A DNA stretch of 64,000 nt, taken from Larix kaempferi. Taxonomy: Eukaryota > Streptophyta > Pinopsida > Pinales > Pinaceae. The notes beneath the pieces were generated by a model. That model was not told where the DNA came from. It made no database searches and worked only from the letters and a program-made list of their open reading frames with translations. The stretch lies in NCBI GenBank assembly GCA_027924585.1, contig BSBM01000106.1, positions 43,090,501 through 43,154,500 of the forward strand, given 5' to 3'. A program made the position numbers and the translations under genes. Of this stretch, positions 1 to 11,619 are shown piece after piece. How positions within the stretch are numbered: position 1 is the first letter of the stretch; each line of letters opens with the position of its first letter.

Positions 1-849
1 TACATAGGACAAAGGTGCTAAAGATGAATAGCATGTTGGTAAGAAGGGATGGTAAAGGGTGCAGTCTGATCTTATTTTCTTGTTGATATAATGGCCTGGC
101 TACGCAACTCCTATTTGTAAAAAAATTATGGGTTCTTTTTAAGCATAGAAAGAGGCTTCAAATGTATCAGGATGACTGTAATAACTTATAAGTAGTTTAG
201 GTTATGTATTGAGAAAATTGTTTTTAGTTTCTCTCTCTTTGCATAACTATAGACAGAAGAGTCCTTTGGCTCGGAAAGTGTCGCTAAGACATGAATATGT
301 ATATTCTATTTTCAGCTCTAAAATATTGAATATAATGCTTTTTTAATGGAAAAAAAGGGTTGGTAAGAAGGGCTCAAGTGGGGCACTGTATTAAATGTAT
401 ATCAGCCAGAACACACCCAAGACATTGCAAAAAAGATGTTTAAACACCCATTCTCCCATTTGCTCATCATAATTTTTGTGCTATTATTGTGCCAATATTG
501 GGATCTTTCTCTGCAGTAGGGCAGTGACCTACTCATTCAATGCAGCAGTGCTCTTTTGAGTTGGAATTCTCGGTACAGATTTTGATAGTAATGCAACAAC
601 TTATTCATGTTAATAATCAACTAGTTGGTCGATAATCATATGTACATATATACATGTTAATTCATTATGTTCAAGACAATTTTGTATTTAAGGGGACTGA
701 TTAGAATTTAGAATAAATATGACTTTGTAGTTAAATAGTGCGATGTTTCCTTTGAACCAACAACATAAATCCCCAACTTTGATCATTTTGTTTCATACAT
801 GTGCAAGATGAGGAGGATGGTCATTCTGCATGAGCTTAGTTATAGACTA

Positions 850-1255
850 TGTCACCAGGTTCGGCGAATTTTCGCCTTGAAAATCGAAAATCAACGATTT
901 TTTATGATTGTCAAATTAATTCGATTAAATTCGTCATTTGAATCGCCAATTCGAATTTTTGGGATTGGCAAATTCCAAGGCGAATTAATTCGCCAGAAAA
1001 TCAGTTCGATTTTAATAAAAAATGACAAAAAATGTTTGAAATTCATTTTTATGCTCTTGCGGCCTGCGGGTAAACCGTAAACCCTAGTCTCCATCTATTG
1101 CCATTGGGTAAACCGTAAACCCTAGTCTCGTTTTTCTGCTTTTGCGGCCTGCAGGTAAACGGTAAACCATAGGGTAAACTATAAACCCTAGTCTCCATCT
1201 ATTTCCATTGTTCATTACTTACTCAACGACTGGAGCCGCTGATTCTTATTCAATG
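850..1255. repeat. AT-rich segment with TTCG/CGAA-type inverted motifs and short direct repeats
   Basis: Between 850 and 1010 the motifs GGCGAATT, AATTCGCC, AATCGA and TCGATT recur in both orientations, so the strand can fold. From about 1055 the motif GCGGCCTGC-GGTAAAC appears twice, CCGTAAACCCTAGTCTC occurs twice exactly, and CTATAAACCCTAGTCTCC is a near match. GACTGGAGCCG occurs twice near 1228-1265. This is typical of the noncoding end of a DNA transposon, possibly hAT-like because CAGG precedes the first motif, but no complete element with a target duplication was delimited. Confidence 0.3.
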
Positions 1256-2257
1256 ACTGGAGCCGACTGAAGCATTAAAAGTATTATTTTCATGTTTTTA
1301 TCATAAATTGGTTATGTTGTTGATGATAGCAAATTAGAGAACATTTTGTCATACTTGGTTTGGGTCATTATTCATAGCTATGCAGTTAAAATCAAACAAG
1401 AAATTGGTTCTGCAGCTATTAGTTGAAAACTGTTATGTTCAAACAATGAATACTTATGGTCTTGTAGTGCCATCTATGTATGCTTGCTCTGCCTCACCAA
1501 GTTGTCTATGTTGTAACCAATCAAAATTTCAATGCAAAGACATTATTGAGCAGTGGTAGTTGTAGGTTTGATTGGCATAGAGCTATGTGAATGAGTAGTC
1601 ATGGGTTTAATTCTTGCACCGATGTTCTGTCCTAAGTTGCGAGTTCAATGCTTAAGCAATTTTATAGAGTTTGAATGTTTCTATGGGTTCTCTTGATTGA
1701 AGTTTGTGTTATGTCCATGGTTCTAATGTTGTTACTGGTTCTTGTTGAGTAACTTTAGTTTGTTTTAACTTCTTAGTGAGACTATTGTGATTCAATAATC
1801 AAAATTTCAATGCACAACTAATTGTGATAAGTAGTTATGAGTTTGATTCCATAGTGCAATTGTCAATCAGTAGTTCTGTGTTTAGTTCCCAACATTTTCA
1901 ATTAGTAGTTGTGAGTTGTGATGTAGCATGGGTTCTAAATTCGTTGTGGAGACTCTTTACACATAAAGGATCATGCACAAGACAGTTGGGGAACACAACC
2001 ATTCACCCAAATGATTAGGACCTCTCACTAGGACCTACTGATCACATCTTCATAATCACCAAAATACATAATAGTATAATTTCCATTGACGATGTGTCAT
2101 TAATACAAATAGGTTACAAGACAAAATGTGATGAAGTGCTAAACTTAGGATAGAAACCACCCAGAGTTTACATGCAACAAATTTCAACTAGTTTTTAACA
2201 ACAAATGGAGTACAATGTTCACTCCAGAACACACCCAAAATCTTCGATGAAGAGTGA

Positions 2258-2640
2258 TCTTTAGTGATAGACATTTTTGCTACAACTACAAGGGTAGGGA
2301 TTGTGAACAAAAAACAAAGGCCCTGTATGGCTTGATAAGAAATGGAAGATGATCCAGCTAGGACTGATAGTAAGGTACTCAGGCATCATATTTGGGTCTT
2401 GGAAAAAGACGTGGAACAAAGTTCTAAATAGATTTGAAGGAAATCTCAACCAATGGTGGCTTACCATTAGCAGGAAGAATTACCATAGCATCCAAAATAT
2501 CTAGAACACCACAAGATTCATTGTCATTTCCTTCCTGCAGGAAAGGTGATGTCAGGCTACTTTTAATGGAGACTCCACTCCACTCCACATGGGTGAATTC
2601 AAAATGTTTTAGTTTGATTTAGAAGTATAATGAATCTTAA
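2258..2640 (+). pseudogene. Possible non-LTR (LINE) reverse transcriptase relic
   Basis: The plus strand encodes short runs in different frames. One gives WKKTWNKVLNRFEGNL and another gives LPLAGRITIASKI. Plant LINE reverse transcriptases often have a tryptophan-rich helix followed by LAGR(I/L)T, which these resemble. No catalytic motif survives and frames shift within a few tens of codons. Chance resemblance is possible; the call rests on two short motifs only. Confidence 0.25.
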
Positions 2641-3124
2641 AATTGGTGCGAAAGCAGATATGTTTGATCTCCTGAACTATGTAGGAATGGGTAAAACACA
2701 TGAATATGACTTGGCAGGTTGGTGTATGATTATATGATCTATTCTTTTATGTGCATTAATGAAATATAAGATGCATTTTTCAAAAAAGAAAAACAAAGAG
2801 TAGATAAGAGTTTAGGAACCAACAAACTAAGTCAAATGACAAGAAGCCAAATTGGGGGCACAAACTTGTAGATAAAATTGTGATAATGTCACAAGGTCAT
2901 AATATGTCATAAGGATATTGTAGTTACTTGAGAATCATAATGAACAAGTAACTATCACTTACACTCAATTAAGTTCATAGGTTGAATTCACAATTAGAGG
3001 ATCTAACCATTGAGGTTACAATAGATAATCACAAATAAGATTATTAGTTTGATTACTTATGTGCTAAACTTTCTAATTAGTTGAGGAAGTTTTCTTTGAC
3101 TTATAACTTTCCAGCTATGCGAAG

Positions 3125-4150
3125 ATGTAATGTCCCATTATGAGCAATTACATAGTGTCAAGTGACATGTGAAACATGCAATGCGTAAGTCAAAATGCAT
3201 GTGGCATGCATCACTAAAATTGCATGCATGCATAAGTTAGGTTGCATGCGACATGCAAAAAGTGAGTTGCATGCAAGAATAAAAGAAGGGCATGCAAAAA
3301 GTGAGTTGCATGCAACCAAAAGAGAATAAAAGAAGGCAAATCCACTTTTTAGGTATTCAATTGTTATTATTCATTATTGAGATTCAATTTGAAGAGCTCT
3401 GAGAGCATTTAGGGTTGAGGTTGAATTCCTTAGCCAGTAATTGAGTTCGGTGGCGAAATCTATCCACCCTAATCAATGACAGGGATAGATCATTTATATC
3501 TATCATAATACTTATAGATCACAGCACTATTATCTTTTCTTGCAAAGATTCGGCACATCTTCTAGCTACATAATTAGGGAGGTGCAATCATTCATCCTTT
3601 GGGCAACATCATTCTTATTTTAAAGGGGCGTCTTCTTGAGGGCGCAATTATACATTCAAGAGGCAACGATCTCTCATTAACTATGCCTCCTTCATGAGGG
3701 CGTGATCATTAAGTATGGGCTGACAATATTCTTATTCATGGAGCATATAACAACTTATTAATTGATGCAAGGTACTGTTAGGATTGTGGTTCTTATTGGC
3801 AACCTCCTCCAATGAAAAGAAGGCTCATTCCTCCTTGTGTGAGCAGTAACCATCTCCCACCATTAGCTGCAAATTATTTGTGTTACAATGTGTGCCCTTA
3901 GGCCCTAGTAGATAGGAGGAGACCATGAATACCTACTGTTGGAAGGGAACATTCATATACATATTTGAGACTTTGTCTAGGGCATATCAGTGGAGTAAGT
4001 GGAGCAACAAACCTCTCTGTTAGAATTGTGGCCTTTTTAGGCAGCTACAGGATAATATTTATACCAGAAATCTATTATGGAGAAAGGAAGGGTGTGTTCC
4101 ACTTCTCAAGGCTGCATTCTCTCAAGCTGGGCGTGATTCTTCTCTCTTGG
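3125..4150 (+). repeat. LTR-like segment beginning TGTAATGTCCC, with RY-type repeats
   Basis: The start TGTAATGTCCC at 3127 resembles other LTR starts in this window (30081 element and 61337). It is followed by many GCATGC motifs. Two near-identical units of about 40-48 bp, containing CATGCAAAAAGTGAGTTGCA, lie at 3251-3337. Matching 3' end, target duplication and primer site were not found, so this is at best a truncated LTR. Confidence 0.25.
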
Positions 4151-6408
4151 TAGCCACCAACAACCCAACTTCTTCATTGTTCCATGAATCCCTCTTTCTT
4201 GAAGATACATCTACAAGCCTATGAATAATTTATAAACTACTACCATTCCAATAGTGCACCATTATTACTGTATAAGGCGTATTTACAATCTCAGCATTCC
4301 ATGTTAGCCCCAAGGATTCACAAAGCTGCAACAATCATCATCAAATCAACATTCTTACATAACAGGTCAGAATTCTTTAATGTCTGAGATTTAAGTCCTT
4401 ATTGGACAGTTTGAAGCAACTTCCATTTGTTATTATTTGATAAACTCCACTATTGGTAACTTGGGGTGTTTACAAGATTGGTTGCTATTTTACATTTATG
4501 AGATTTAATTGTCACATTGTATGCAATTCTCTGGGGTTAAAACAAACAATTAAGAGCCATATTACTCAAACCAAACCAGCCACATGAACTAGAGACTTGA
4601 GAGCACAGTCTAGGGCAGTTTCCACTATTTGGGAGATTACAGAAGAGAACATAGGAAGAGTGATTCTATGGTAAAGCTCTTCACAATCTTGTGACAAGTT
4701 ACAAATTTGAGATAAGATACGATAAGATAATTTTATTAATGACCAAGAAATGACCACAAAATTAGGTCAATGGGACTAACAGAGTACAACCAGTATGAGT
4801 ACAATGTGGGAGTGCAAATGCAACTCCTATATAAAGCCAGAACCAAAACTAAGATGAAATAAAAGAAAATAAAAGAAAGAAAATCAGTTATAACTGCTCC
4901 AATATTTAGGGTCATTTGGAAAAATATAGGGAGAAATAAGAAATTTTGGTGTTAGAGTGTCGAATGAGGATTGGTTTCTATTTTTCTAATTAATATTGTT
5001 GTGCACTCGAAGGGAAAACAACAAGATTCATTGTTTTGTTTTTTTTGTCATTTCTTCGTTAATTGTGGTAGTTTTGAGCATTAGGTGATGGATCATCTTT
5101 TGTTTTGCCAGATTAGACTAGTACAATGTTAGGGGGTGGCACACAACAGAGCCTGAGGAAGGAATTGGGTGCGCTGAAAGACACAACAACAGTCAGTCTC
5201 GCCAAAGTGAACATTGAATATAAGGTATGAACTTATCTACCAGTGTAGTCTAAGGATATTGCATGAAGTGTTGATAGATTTTTATGCATCTAGCACAATC
5301 TAAATGCATTGCATGAATTTGATTGTCTTGGTCATCAAATTTCCTGAGATTCATCGTTGTTTGTTTCCACAATTCTAACATGTACATATAAACTTGTAGG
5401 ATCTGGATATTGCTATCGTGAAGGCCACAAATCATGTGGAGCGGCCAGCAAAAGAAAAGCATATTCAAAGTAAGTGGATGTCCTCTTTTCTACACTCAAA
5501 GAGTCGAACATCATTTCATTTTCCTGGAGTATAGCTCAATAGTAATTTTTACATCAATGGGAGGTTCGCTGTTAGACATTACACTGTGATTTTGTATGGA
5601 TTTTTAAACTCTGCAATTTGATTTCCAAGCAAGATGTGTAGGTCTAATATCTGATGATCTTTATCTTTTGGGCATTTATTTTTGCATCCACGTCGGCTAC
5701 AAGGCCTTGGGAAGATGTAGGGTCTTGCATCCATGCTCTTGAAAGACGTCTTTCCAAGACACACAACTAGGTGGTAATGTGCAATCCTTTCCTTAATTGG
5801 TATTTGGGAAATGGAATTTAGACTATTGACAGTCTAGTAGGCTTTGTCTCTTTTCTAGTTGTTAATCTTCCAGTAAAGTGGTCAAAGTGAAACTCTAATG
5901 CCTCAATTTCACTTTGTACATGTGCTGGAGGTATAAAAGGCATTAGAGGTTGTATGTGGTTGCATTTACCACTCGAGCAGAACAATTGATTCAAGTAGTA
6001 TTTATGTGAATTAGGTGTTTTTATCTATCCTTCGCTCCAATGCCTTTTCAAATTCTGGTATAATATGGAGGATTTCACATTAGTTTACATTATAGTTGAA
6101 GTCTGTGTGGTATTCACCATAGAAATTTATGATTTGAATGTAGTGTAGATTTCGATAAATTAAGGAAGGGCAAAGGACTGTTATTGTGATGCCAATATTC
6201 TACTTTTTAAAAGAATTTTTTTATTGTGATACTGAAGTTGTCAAAGTCCCAATTGATATGTCCTTTCAGTGTGATTTTGGATTGAAAGCACTACATACTG
6301 TTGTGTATGGTTGCTAATTTAATAATCTAAATATGTGCAGCTAGAAGGCGCAGCTATATCCAATCATGTGATACAGTATACACTCACAGCGGTTTGTGGC
6401 ATCTTCAC

Positions 6409-7048
6409 TCTTTTGTGGTTAAAATTTATTTGTTGTCTTGCATAAAGAAAGTAGTTTCACTTGCTAAAGTTGATGCCGTACTTTATGATGGGTATACTTA
6501 TTTTCCTTTTGCACAATGTTGCAAGTTTCTAGAGAGAGCATTAAACTTTACACTGCAATTAATGATGCCACCATCAACCTTGTTGACAAGGTAGGAAATG
6601 TTATGGTTTAAATGTTTAATTAGCATCGCATCTTAATTATAATTGATCTATAGCTTTGATAACTGCAACTGTCTACCTGCAGTTATTTGAGATGCAACGC
6701 CATGATTCTATTAAGGCACTTGATATCTATAGGCGAGCTGGTAAACAGGTATGGTTGGAAATTTCCTATTCCAAAATTGTTCTAATTGATGTCTTTAGTT
6801 TCAAACCATGTCAAAACAGTCCCTTATACCTCCTACTATTTTGTTCTCTAGGATGATTGTGATCCCAACTTTACTTTTTTTAAAAGCATTTGCTTCAGTG
6901 GTATTCCCTCTCAACATATTTGAAGTGTTTAATTTTATCATCATTACCTTCTCTTGCTGTATACACCTACCATTCCTATTCTTTTCTAGCATGTTTAATT
7001 TAAAGAAACAAATTTTCTAGCATCATTTCTGAAATGTGGAATGAATAT
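6409..7048 (+). repeat. Tandem duplication, unit 1 (two ANTH exons)
   Basis: The segment from CTCTTTTGTGGTTAAAATTT at 6409 to about 7048 is repeated immediately downstream (7049-7288, continuing at 11620-12030). It holds the INDATINLVDK exon and the YRRAG exon with their introns. Unit 1 keeps the GT donor after the second exon (6749) but has lost the AG acceptor of the first (GCAAG at 6521). Confidence 0.85.
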
Positions 7049-7293
7049 CACTCTTTTGTGGTTAAAATTTATTTGTTGTCTTGCATAAAGAAAGTAGTTT
7101 CACTTGCTAAAGTTGATGCCGTTCTTTATGATGGGTATACTTATTTTCCTTTTGCACAATGTTGCAGGTTTCTAGAGAGAGCATTAAACTTTACACTGCA
7201 ATTAATGATGCCACCATCAACCTTGTTGACAAGGTAGGAAATGTTATGGTTTAACTGCTTAATTAGCATCGCATCTTAATTATAATTGATCTA
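7049..7293 (+). repeat. Tandem duplication, unit 2, left part
   Basis: Near-identical copy of 6409 onward with exon 7168-7233 and an intact AG acceptor. It is cut at 7293 by a retrotransposon whose target duplication ATCTA is 7289-7293. The unit resumes at 11620, where its second exon (11657-11722) has lost the GT donor: the AACAGGTATGG of unit 1 reads AACATGAATGG here. Confidence 0.85.
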
Positions 7294-8002
7294 TGTTATG
7301 ATATTCCTATACTCCATCCTAGTCCCACCAGTATTTTGATCATTTACATTTTCAGTCATGCATGCACTTTTAGGGTTTGCATGCATTTTAGGGTTTGCAT
7401 GCATCCCAGTCATCAGTCCAGCACCTAGTCCTCAGTTAGCCAACCCCCGAGAGCTTCTCACTGATCAGTTTTAGCCCTCCAGTTGCTTAATGTGCCCTTC
7501 TTCCTTGATTTTAGGAAGCAACTTGCCCTTCTTCACCTACCAGTCCAATTGTCTTCATTTTATACTTAGTTACACTTAGTTACACTTAGTTACACTCAGT
7601 TACACTCAGTTACACCTACTAGACTCAGTTTGACTGATGGTTGATAGTTACTTGAGCATTGATGACTCCAGTGATGATGATGAAGACTTCCAGTTGTGCT
7701 CCAATAACACCAGTTGTGCTTCGATGACACTCCAGTGATCTTTTGATCAGTCCATGAAGGCTAATTCGAATTGCCACCTTAGGCATTCGAATTCCTCATG
7801 CATTGTATTATTTATTTGTCCATTTGTGATTAATGAATTAGTGTGTGTGAAGTATTATTGCTTCTATCCGAGTTCTACTGTACCATATTATTTTGTTGCT
7901 CATTATACTGTATTGACCACTCTTCTTCTATTTTCTTGCTTAATCATAATTACTCTTGTGAGGTATACATCATCTCTTAGATCTGCTGTGAGTATTTTCA
8001 CA
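7294..8002 (+). repeat. 5' LTR of the 7294-11619 element
   Basis: Starts TGTTATGATATTCC and ends TTTTCACA, matching the copy at 10901. The LTRs differ by point changes and by one unit of a 10-bp tandem repeat (five units here), which accounts for the 709 versus 719 bp lengths. Confidence 0.92.
7565..7616 (+). repeat. 10-bp tandem repeat inside the LTR
   Basis: Five copies of (T/C)AGTTACAC(T/C), period 10 bp, in the 5' LTR. The 3' LTR has six copies near 11175-11235. Confidence 0.85.
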
Positions 8003-8014
8003 TGGTATCAGAGC
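8003..8014 (+). other. Primer binding site (Met-tRNA)
   Basis: TGGTATCAGAGC directly follows the 5' LTR. It is complementary to the 3' end of initiator Met-tRNA and typical of plant copia elements. Confidence 0.9.
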
Positions 8015-8165
8015 ATGTTGAGAGTATTGTTTATCTCCATTCCTGAGAGTTTTTGTAGGTTATTATCAAGATTTCGAGTGCAGCAGTTGCAGCAGTTTCT
8101 GCATTTTTGCAGCAGTAGCAGTTGCAGATATTCTCTATTGTTTTTGCAGGTCTTCTACAACTTCA

Positions 8166-10714
8166 ATGAATTCAGAAGAAATCCCTCCTCTTTCTCCACT
8201 CAACTATGATGAATGGAAACCGAAAATGATAGCATACTTGAAGAGCCATGATCTCTTTGACTGTTGTTTTGAAAGAGAGTTTGAATCTTCTTGTAGGGCC
8301 CCTCCTCTAGGGTCTTTCCTGTTTAACCTGAAACTCAACCACTCGATACAAAAGAGATTAGAAAGCATAACGACTGGATAAATAAACTAAATAAATGAAT
8401 AAACTAGCAAATTAAAACAAACCATAACCATAACCAGCAAAGCTCGTTTAACCATAGGTGAAGCAACCGTTAGCTCCGCCACCCAACCATAGGCTCATGC
8501 TTTCAGTCGCATGGCCTCCCCCGAGCTTTGGGTCGTAGAGCTCACACACGTTTTTCAGAAATCCAGCTTGGGTTTCCCTTCCCACCAGGATTTCTTAGCC
8601 AAACCCTTAGATAGCAGCAAGTCTTTGAGGCATTCGAAAATTACGACAATCGTCCAAATTCTGGGCCCTTTACCCATTCCCTAAGCCTTCCTTATAAAGG
8701 AAAATCTCCTGCGACACATGTCGCTTCATGCATAATTAAATATTTTTAATTAATTATTTAATTAAAACACTCACCCATCCAAGTGTCAGTTTCTCTGGGA
8801 AGTGCACCTACATCCCTAAGTTTGCTCTAGTTTGTCCCCCAGATATTTTAATCAACTCCTATCTTTTAGTTGACTAGGTGTCTAATCTTAGGATTCTATT
8901 TTGCTCCTAAATAATGATTTCTATTATTTTAAATGCTCAACAAAAACAACTATTCATGTGCAAATGTCTAAACTATTTTTTTTTTATGCATTTGCTAAGT
9001 AATAATCTAGAGTTATTCTCCTAAGTTTTTATGCAGTTTAATTTAACAATCAAACTCACTAGGATCACGGTGCCGCGCCGTTGAGCTCCTGGTTCCTTAA
9101 CTTTAATTCTCTGACATGGCACCACTCCGTCGGGTCCAGTCATCCATGGTTTCCATTCCTTGGCATGGTACCGCATCGTTGGGTCCTTGCGTCCATTCTT
9201 TCATTTCTCGACAGGGTACCGCATCGTCGGGCCCTTCTGCCACCATCTTTCCATTTTGACTTGCGGGAACTCTTGTAGGGATTTTAGGAATCGTTACCAT
9301 CCATCCTCCGTCTACATGCTATCTAGGGACTAATGGCGTTGAGGAGTGAGTCCGTTCTCACTGCGCGCCCCTCAACTCGTACATGACCAGCTCTGTCGTG
9401 GCCTACCTCGTACGCCCTCACGCATTCCTCTTGAGCAAGCGGATCAGTTCTTATCTGCTCATGCGTGGTATTCTTGTCGGAAGTCGACATCGTCGTCGCT
9501 CCCCCTGTGTGTGATTTACCCGTACTCTACGACCCTTCATATTCCTTTGTGTGTCCTTCGGTGAACCGTTTCACCTGTCGCTGCACATATTTCTCACAAA
9601 CATAAATCATTATTTTATTGATTTACAATCAATCGTAATCATAAATATACTCAAAATAAAATCAAAGGATTATTTTATTAATGTTTCAAACAGTCGGGTC
9701 ACTAAGCAAGTGCCCTCAATGTCTACAGTAGTCTAGGGGCACTACACTTCTGAAGAAAAGATTGATTGGTTAAATAAAGGTGACAAAGCCTTTGGATCAA
9801 TGATTGATGCTATGCATGAATGGATGTTATATAACCTCCCTGATTTTTCATCACCAAAAAAGCTATGGGCTCACCTGGATGTAATATTTGGCAGACAGAC
9901 TAAAGGGATTGGTCCAAACCCATTCAAAAGCAAGCAAAGTGATGCATTCAATCCCCTTGATGATCTCTCACGTCATGAACCAGTATCATCTCATATTGAA
10001 GTTGTTGACAAAGAACTTGCAGATTCTCCACTCATGCTCCAACTTTCTTCTCTTTCTGTGCCAGCTCACACTCTAGATATTGCAGAAGGTCCTAAATCCT
10101 CTCTTGCACTAGAGTCTTTTGGTTTGCATCATGATCACATGATTATTTCAGAGGTAAAATCAACTATTGGAGGTAATGCATTCGCTCCTCTCAAGCAATC
10201 ATCTCTTATTTACTACTATATGATCATTAGCACATGCTTTCAGAAGGTTATGGAAGAATATGGCCATTGCCACCCGCTTGAGATAATTTCTCATGCATGC
10301 ATTGGTTTTGATCTCACCTCTTCTGGTTCAAAGGAGATCTCAAGAAACCCTTGCCATTCGCTTGGGATAATTTCTCATGCATATGATAGTTTTGATCTCA
10401 CCCCTGGTGGTTCAAAGGAGATCTCAAGAAACTATTCTTCAAGTCTTAAATCTGATTTGGATTTCAAGCAATTATTATTTGATGGTTCTTTTTGGCATAA
10501 TCTCACCCATGATGGTTCAAAGGAGAAGACAAAAGACTATCTTCATATTCATGATTTTGATCCTACCTCAGCTGATTCGAATCATAGGTTCAAGGATCAT
10601 CCTCATACTTTTGGATTTGTTCTCATCACATTCGACCTGAAGAGCAAGTACAAGCACATGCTTTGTGAGCATGATCCACTTCTTCCCAAGAAGAAGATAC
10701 CTCCAGACATATGA
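8166..10714 (+). pseudogene. Copia-type gag-only frame, interrupted by a solo LTR
   Basis: The start at 8166 (ATGAATTCAGAAG) gives MNSEEIPPLSPLNYDEWKPK, with the N-Y-x-x-W motif seen at the start of copia gag (DUF4219/UBN2 type). The frame is broken at 8291 by the solo LTR and resumes at about 9752, after the target duplication, with EEKIDWLNKGDKAFGSMIDAM and the gag-like LPDFSSPKKLWAHLD. The second half (to 10714) contains imperfect internal repeats with FDLTSSGSKEISRN, FDLTPGGSKEISRN and related units. No zinc knuckle or polymerase is seen. The role is presumably capsid-like packaging; the repeat-rich C-terminal part is unassigned. Confidence 0.7.
8292..9746 (-). mobile_element. Solo LTR, reverse orientation, related to the LTR at 61337
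   Basis: On the plus strand it starts TGTAGGGCCCC and ends GGGGCACTACA, flanked by CTTCT (8287-8291 and 9747-9751). Reverse-complemented it matches the LTR at 61337-63175 along most of its length, for example the CTCGGGGGAGGCCATGCGAC and GGTACCCTGTCGAGAA regions. No internal sequence remains, so it most likely arose by recombination between two LTRs. Length is 1455 bp. Confidence 0.93.
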
Positions 10715-10890
10715 CCAAGCATCACACCTGCTTGAGTTTGGAGCATTTATTTTTTATGTGTGCCTTACAATCTGTTTTGGGGGGGGGGTATTTTTCCCAT
10801 GAAATTTTCCCCACTTCCTTGGATTATTGACTGTTATTATTCATTGTATTGGGTGACCTTTGGTCTTAGTTACCAGGGCCTAGGATGGAT

Positions 10891-10900
10891 TAAGGGGGGG
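10891..10900 (+). other. Polypurine tract
   Basis: TAAGGGGGGG lies immediately before the 3' LTR, the usual place for plus-strand priming. Confidence 0.85.
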
Positions 10901-11619
10901 TGTTAGGATATTTCTATACTCCATCCTAGTCCCACTAGTATTTTGATCATTTACATTTTTAGTCATGCATGCACTTTTAGGGTTTGCATGCATTCTAGGG
11001 TTTGCATGCATCCCAGTCATCAGTCCAGCACCTAGTCCTCAGTTAGCCAGCCCCCAAGAGCTTCTCACTGATCAGTTTTAGTCCTCTAGTTGCTTAATGC
11101 GCCCTACTTCCTTGATTTTAGGAAGCAACTCGCCCTTCTTCACCTACCAATCCAGTTGTCTTCAGTTTATACTCAGTTACACTCAGTTACACTTAGTTAC
11201 ACTCAGCTACACTTAGTTACACTCAGTTACACCTACTAGACTCAGTTTGACTGATGGTTGACAGTTACTTGAGCATTGATGACTCCACTGATGATGATGA
11301 ATACTTCTAGTTGTGCTCTGATGACACCAGTTGTGCTCCGATGACACCCCAGTGATCTTTTGATCACTCCATGAAGGCTAATTCGAATTGCCACCTTAGG
11401 CATTCGAATTCCTCATGCATTGTATTATTTATTTGTCCATTTGTGATTAATGAATTAGTGTGTGTGAAGTATTATTGCTTCTATCTAAGTTCTACTGTAC
11501 CATATTATTCTGTTGCTCATTATACTGTATTGACCACTCTTTTTCTATTTTCTTGCGTAATCATAATTACTCTTGTGAGGTATACATCATCTCTTAGATC
11601 TGCTGTGAGGATTTTCACA
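10901..11619 (+). repeat. 3' LTR of the 7294-11619 element
   Basis: Starts TGTTAGGATATTTC, ends TTTTCACA, followed by the target duplication ATCTA and then by intron and exon sequence continuing unit 2 of the ANTH duplication. Confidence 0.92.

Larger units (their letters stand above)
1..5125. other. Gene-poor AT-rich stretch upstream of the ANTH pseudogene
   Basis: No open frame longer than about 93 codons has recognisable homology. Short repeats, a possible non-LTR retroelement relic (2258-2640) and LTR-like sequence (from about 3125) are listed separately. The rest looks like decayed repeat or intergenic DNA. The promoter of the gene starting at 5126 could lie here but I could not identify it. 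Confidence 0.6.
7294..11619 (+). mobile_element. Non-autonomous Ty1/copia-like LTR retrotransposon
   Basis: Two LTRs (7294-8002 and 10901-11619), a Met-tRNA primer site TGGTATCAGAGC at 8003-8014, a polypurine tract ending in seven G at 10900, and a 5-bp target duplication ATCTA (7289-7293, 11620-11624) define a complete element. The internal region has only a gag-like frame; no protease, integrase or RT was found, so it would need enzymes from another copia element. It lies in an intron of the duplicated ANTH pseudogene and is split by a solo LTR at 8292-9746. Removing that insert leaves about 2.9 kb. Confidence 0.92.

Noticed and set aside
1068-1200. TAAACCCTAG motifs resembling plant telomere repeat
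   Set aside because: They occur as isolated motifs inside larger repeats, not as a head-to-tail TTTAGGG array, so an interstitial telomere is not supported.
6801-7020. Overlapping short frames on both strands
   Set aside because: They lie in an intron of the ANTH pseudogene and are repeated at 11825-12000 with indels that break them; no codon constraint.
7754-8209. 151-codon frame crossing the 5' LTR
   Set aside because: It covers LTR, primer site and leader; the matching frame in the 3' LTR ends differently. It is a chance frame in noncoding LTR DNA.
9081-9564. Frames within 8292-9746
   Set aside because: They are on the solo LTR, whose relatives at 61337 do not keep them open in a consistent way.
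10775-10795. Run of nine G as the polypurine tract
   Set aside because: It lies about 110 bp before the 3' LTR; the G run ending at 10900 touches the LTR and is the better choice.
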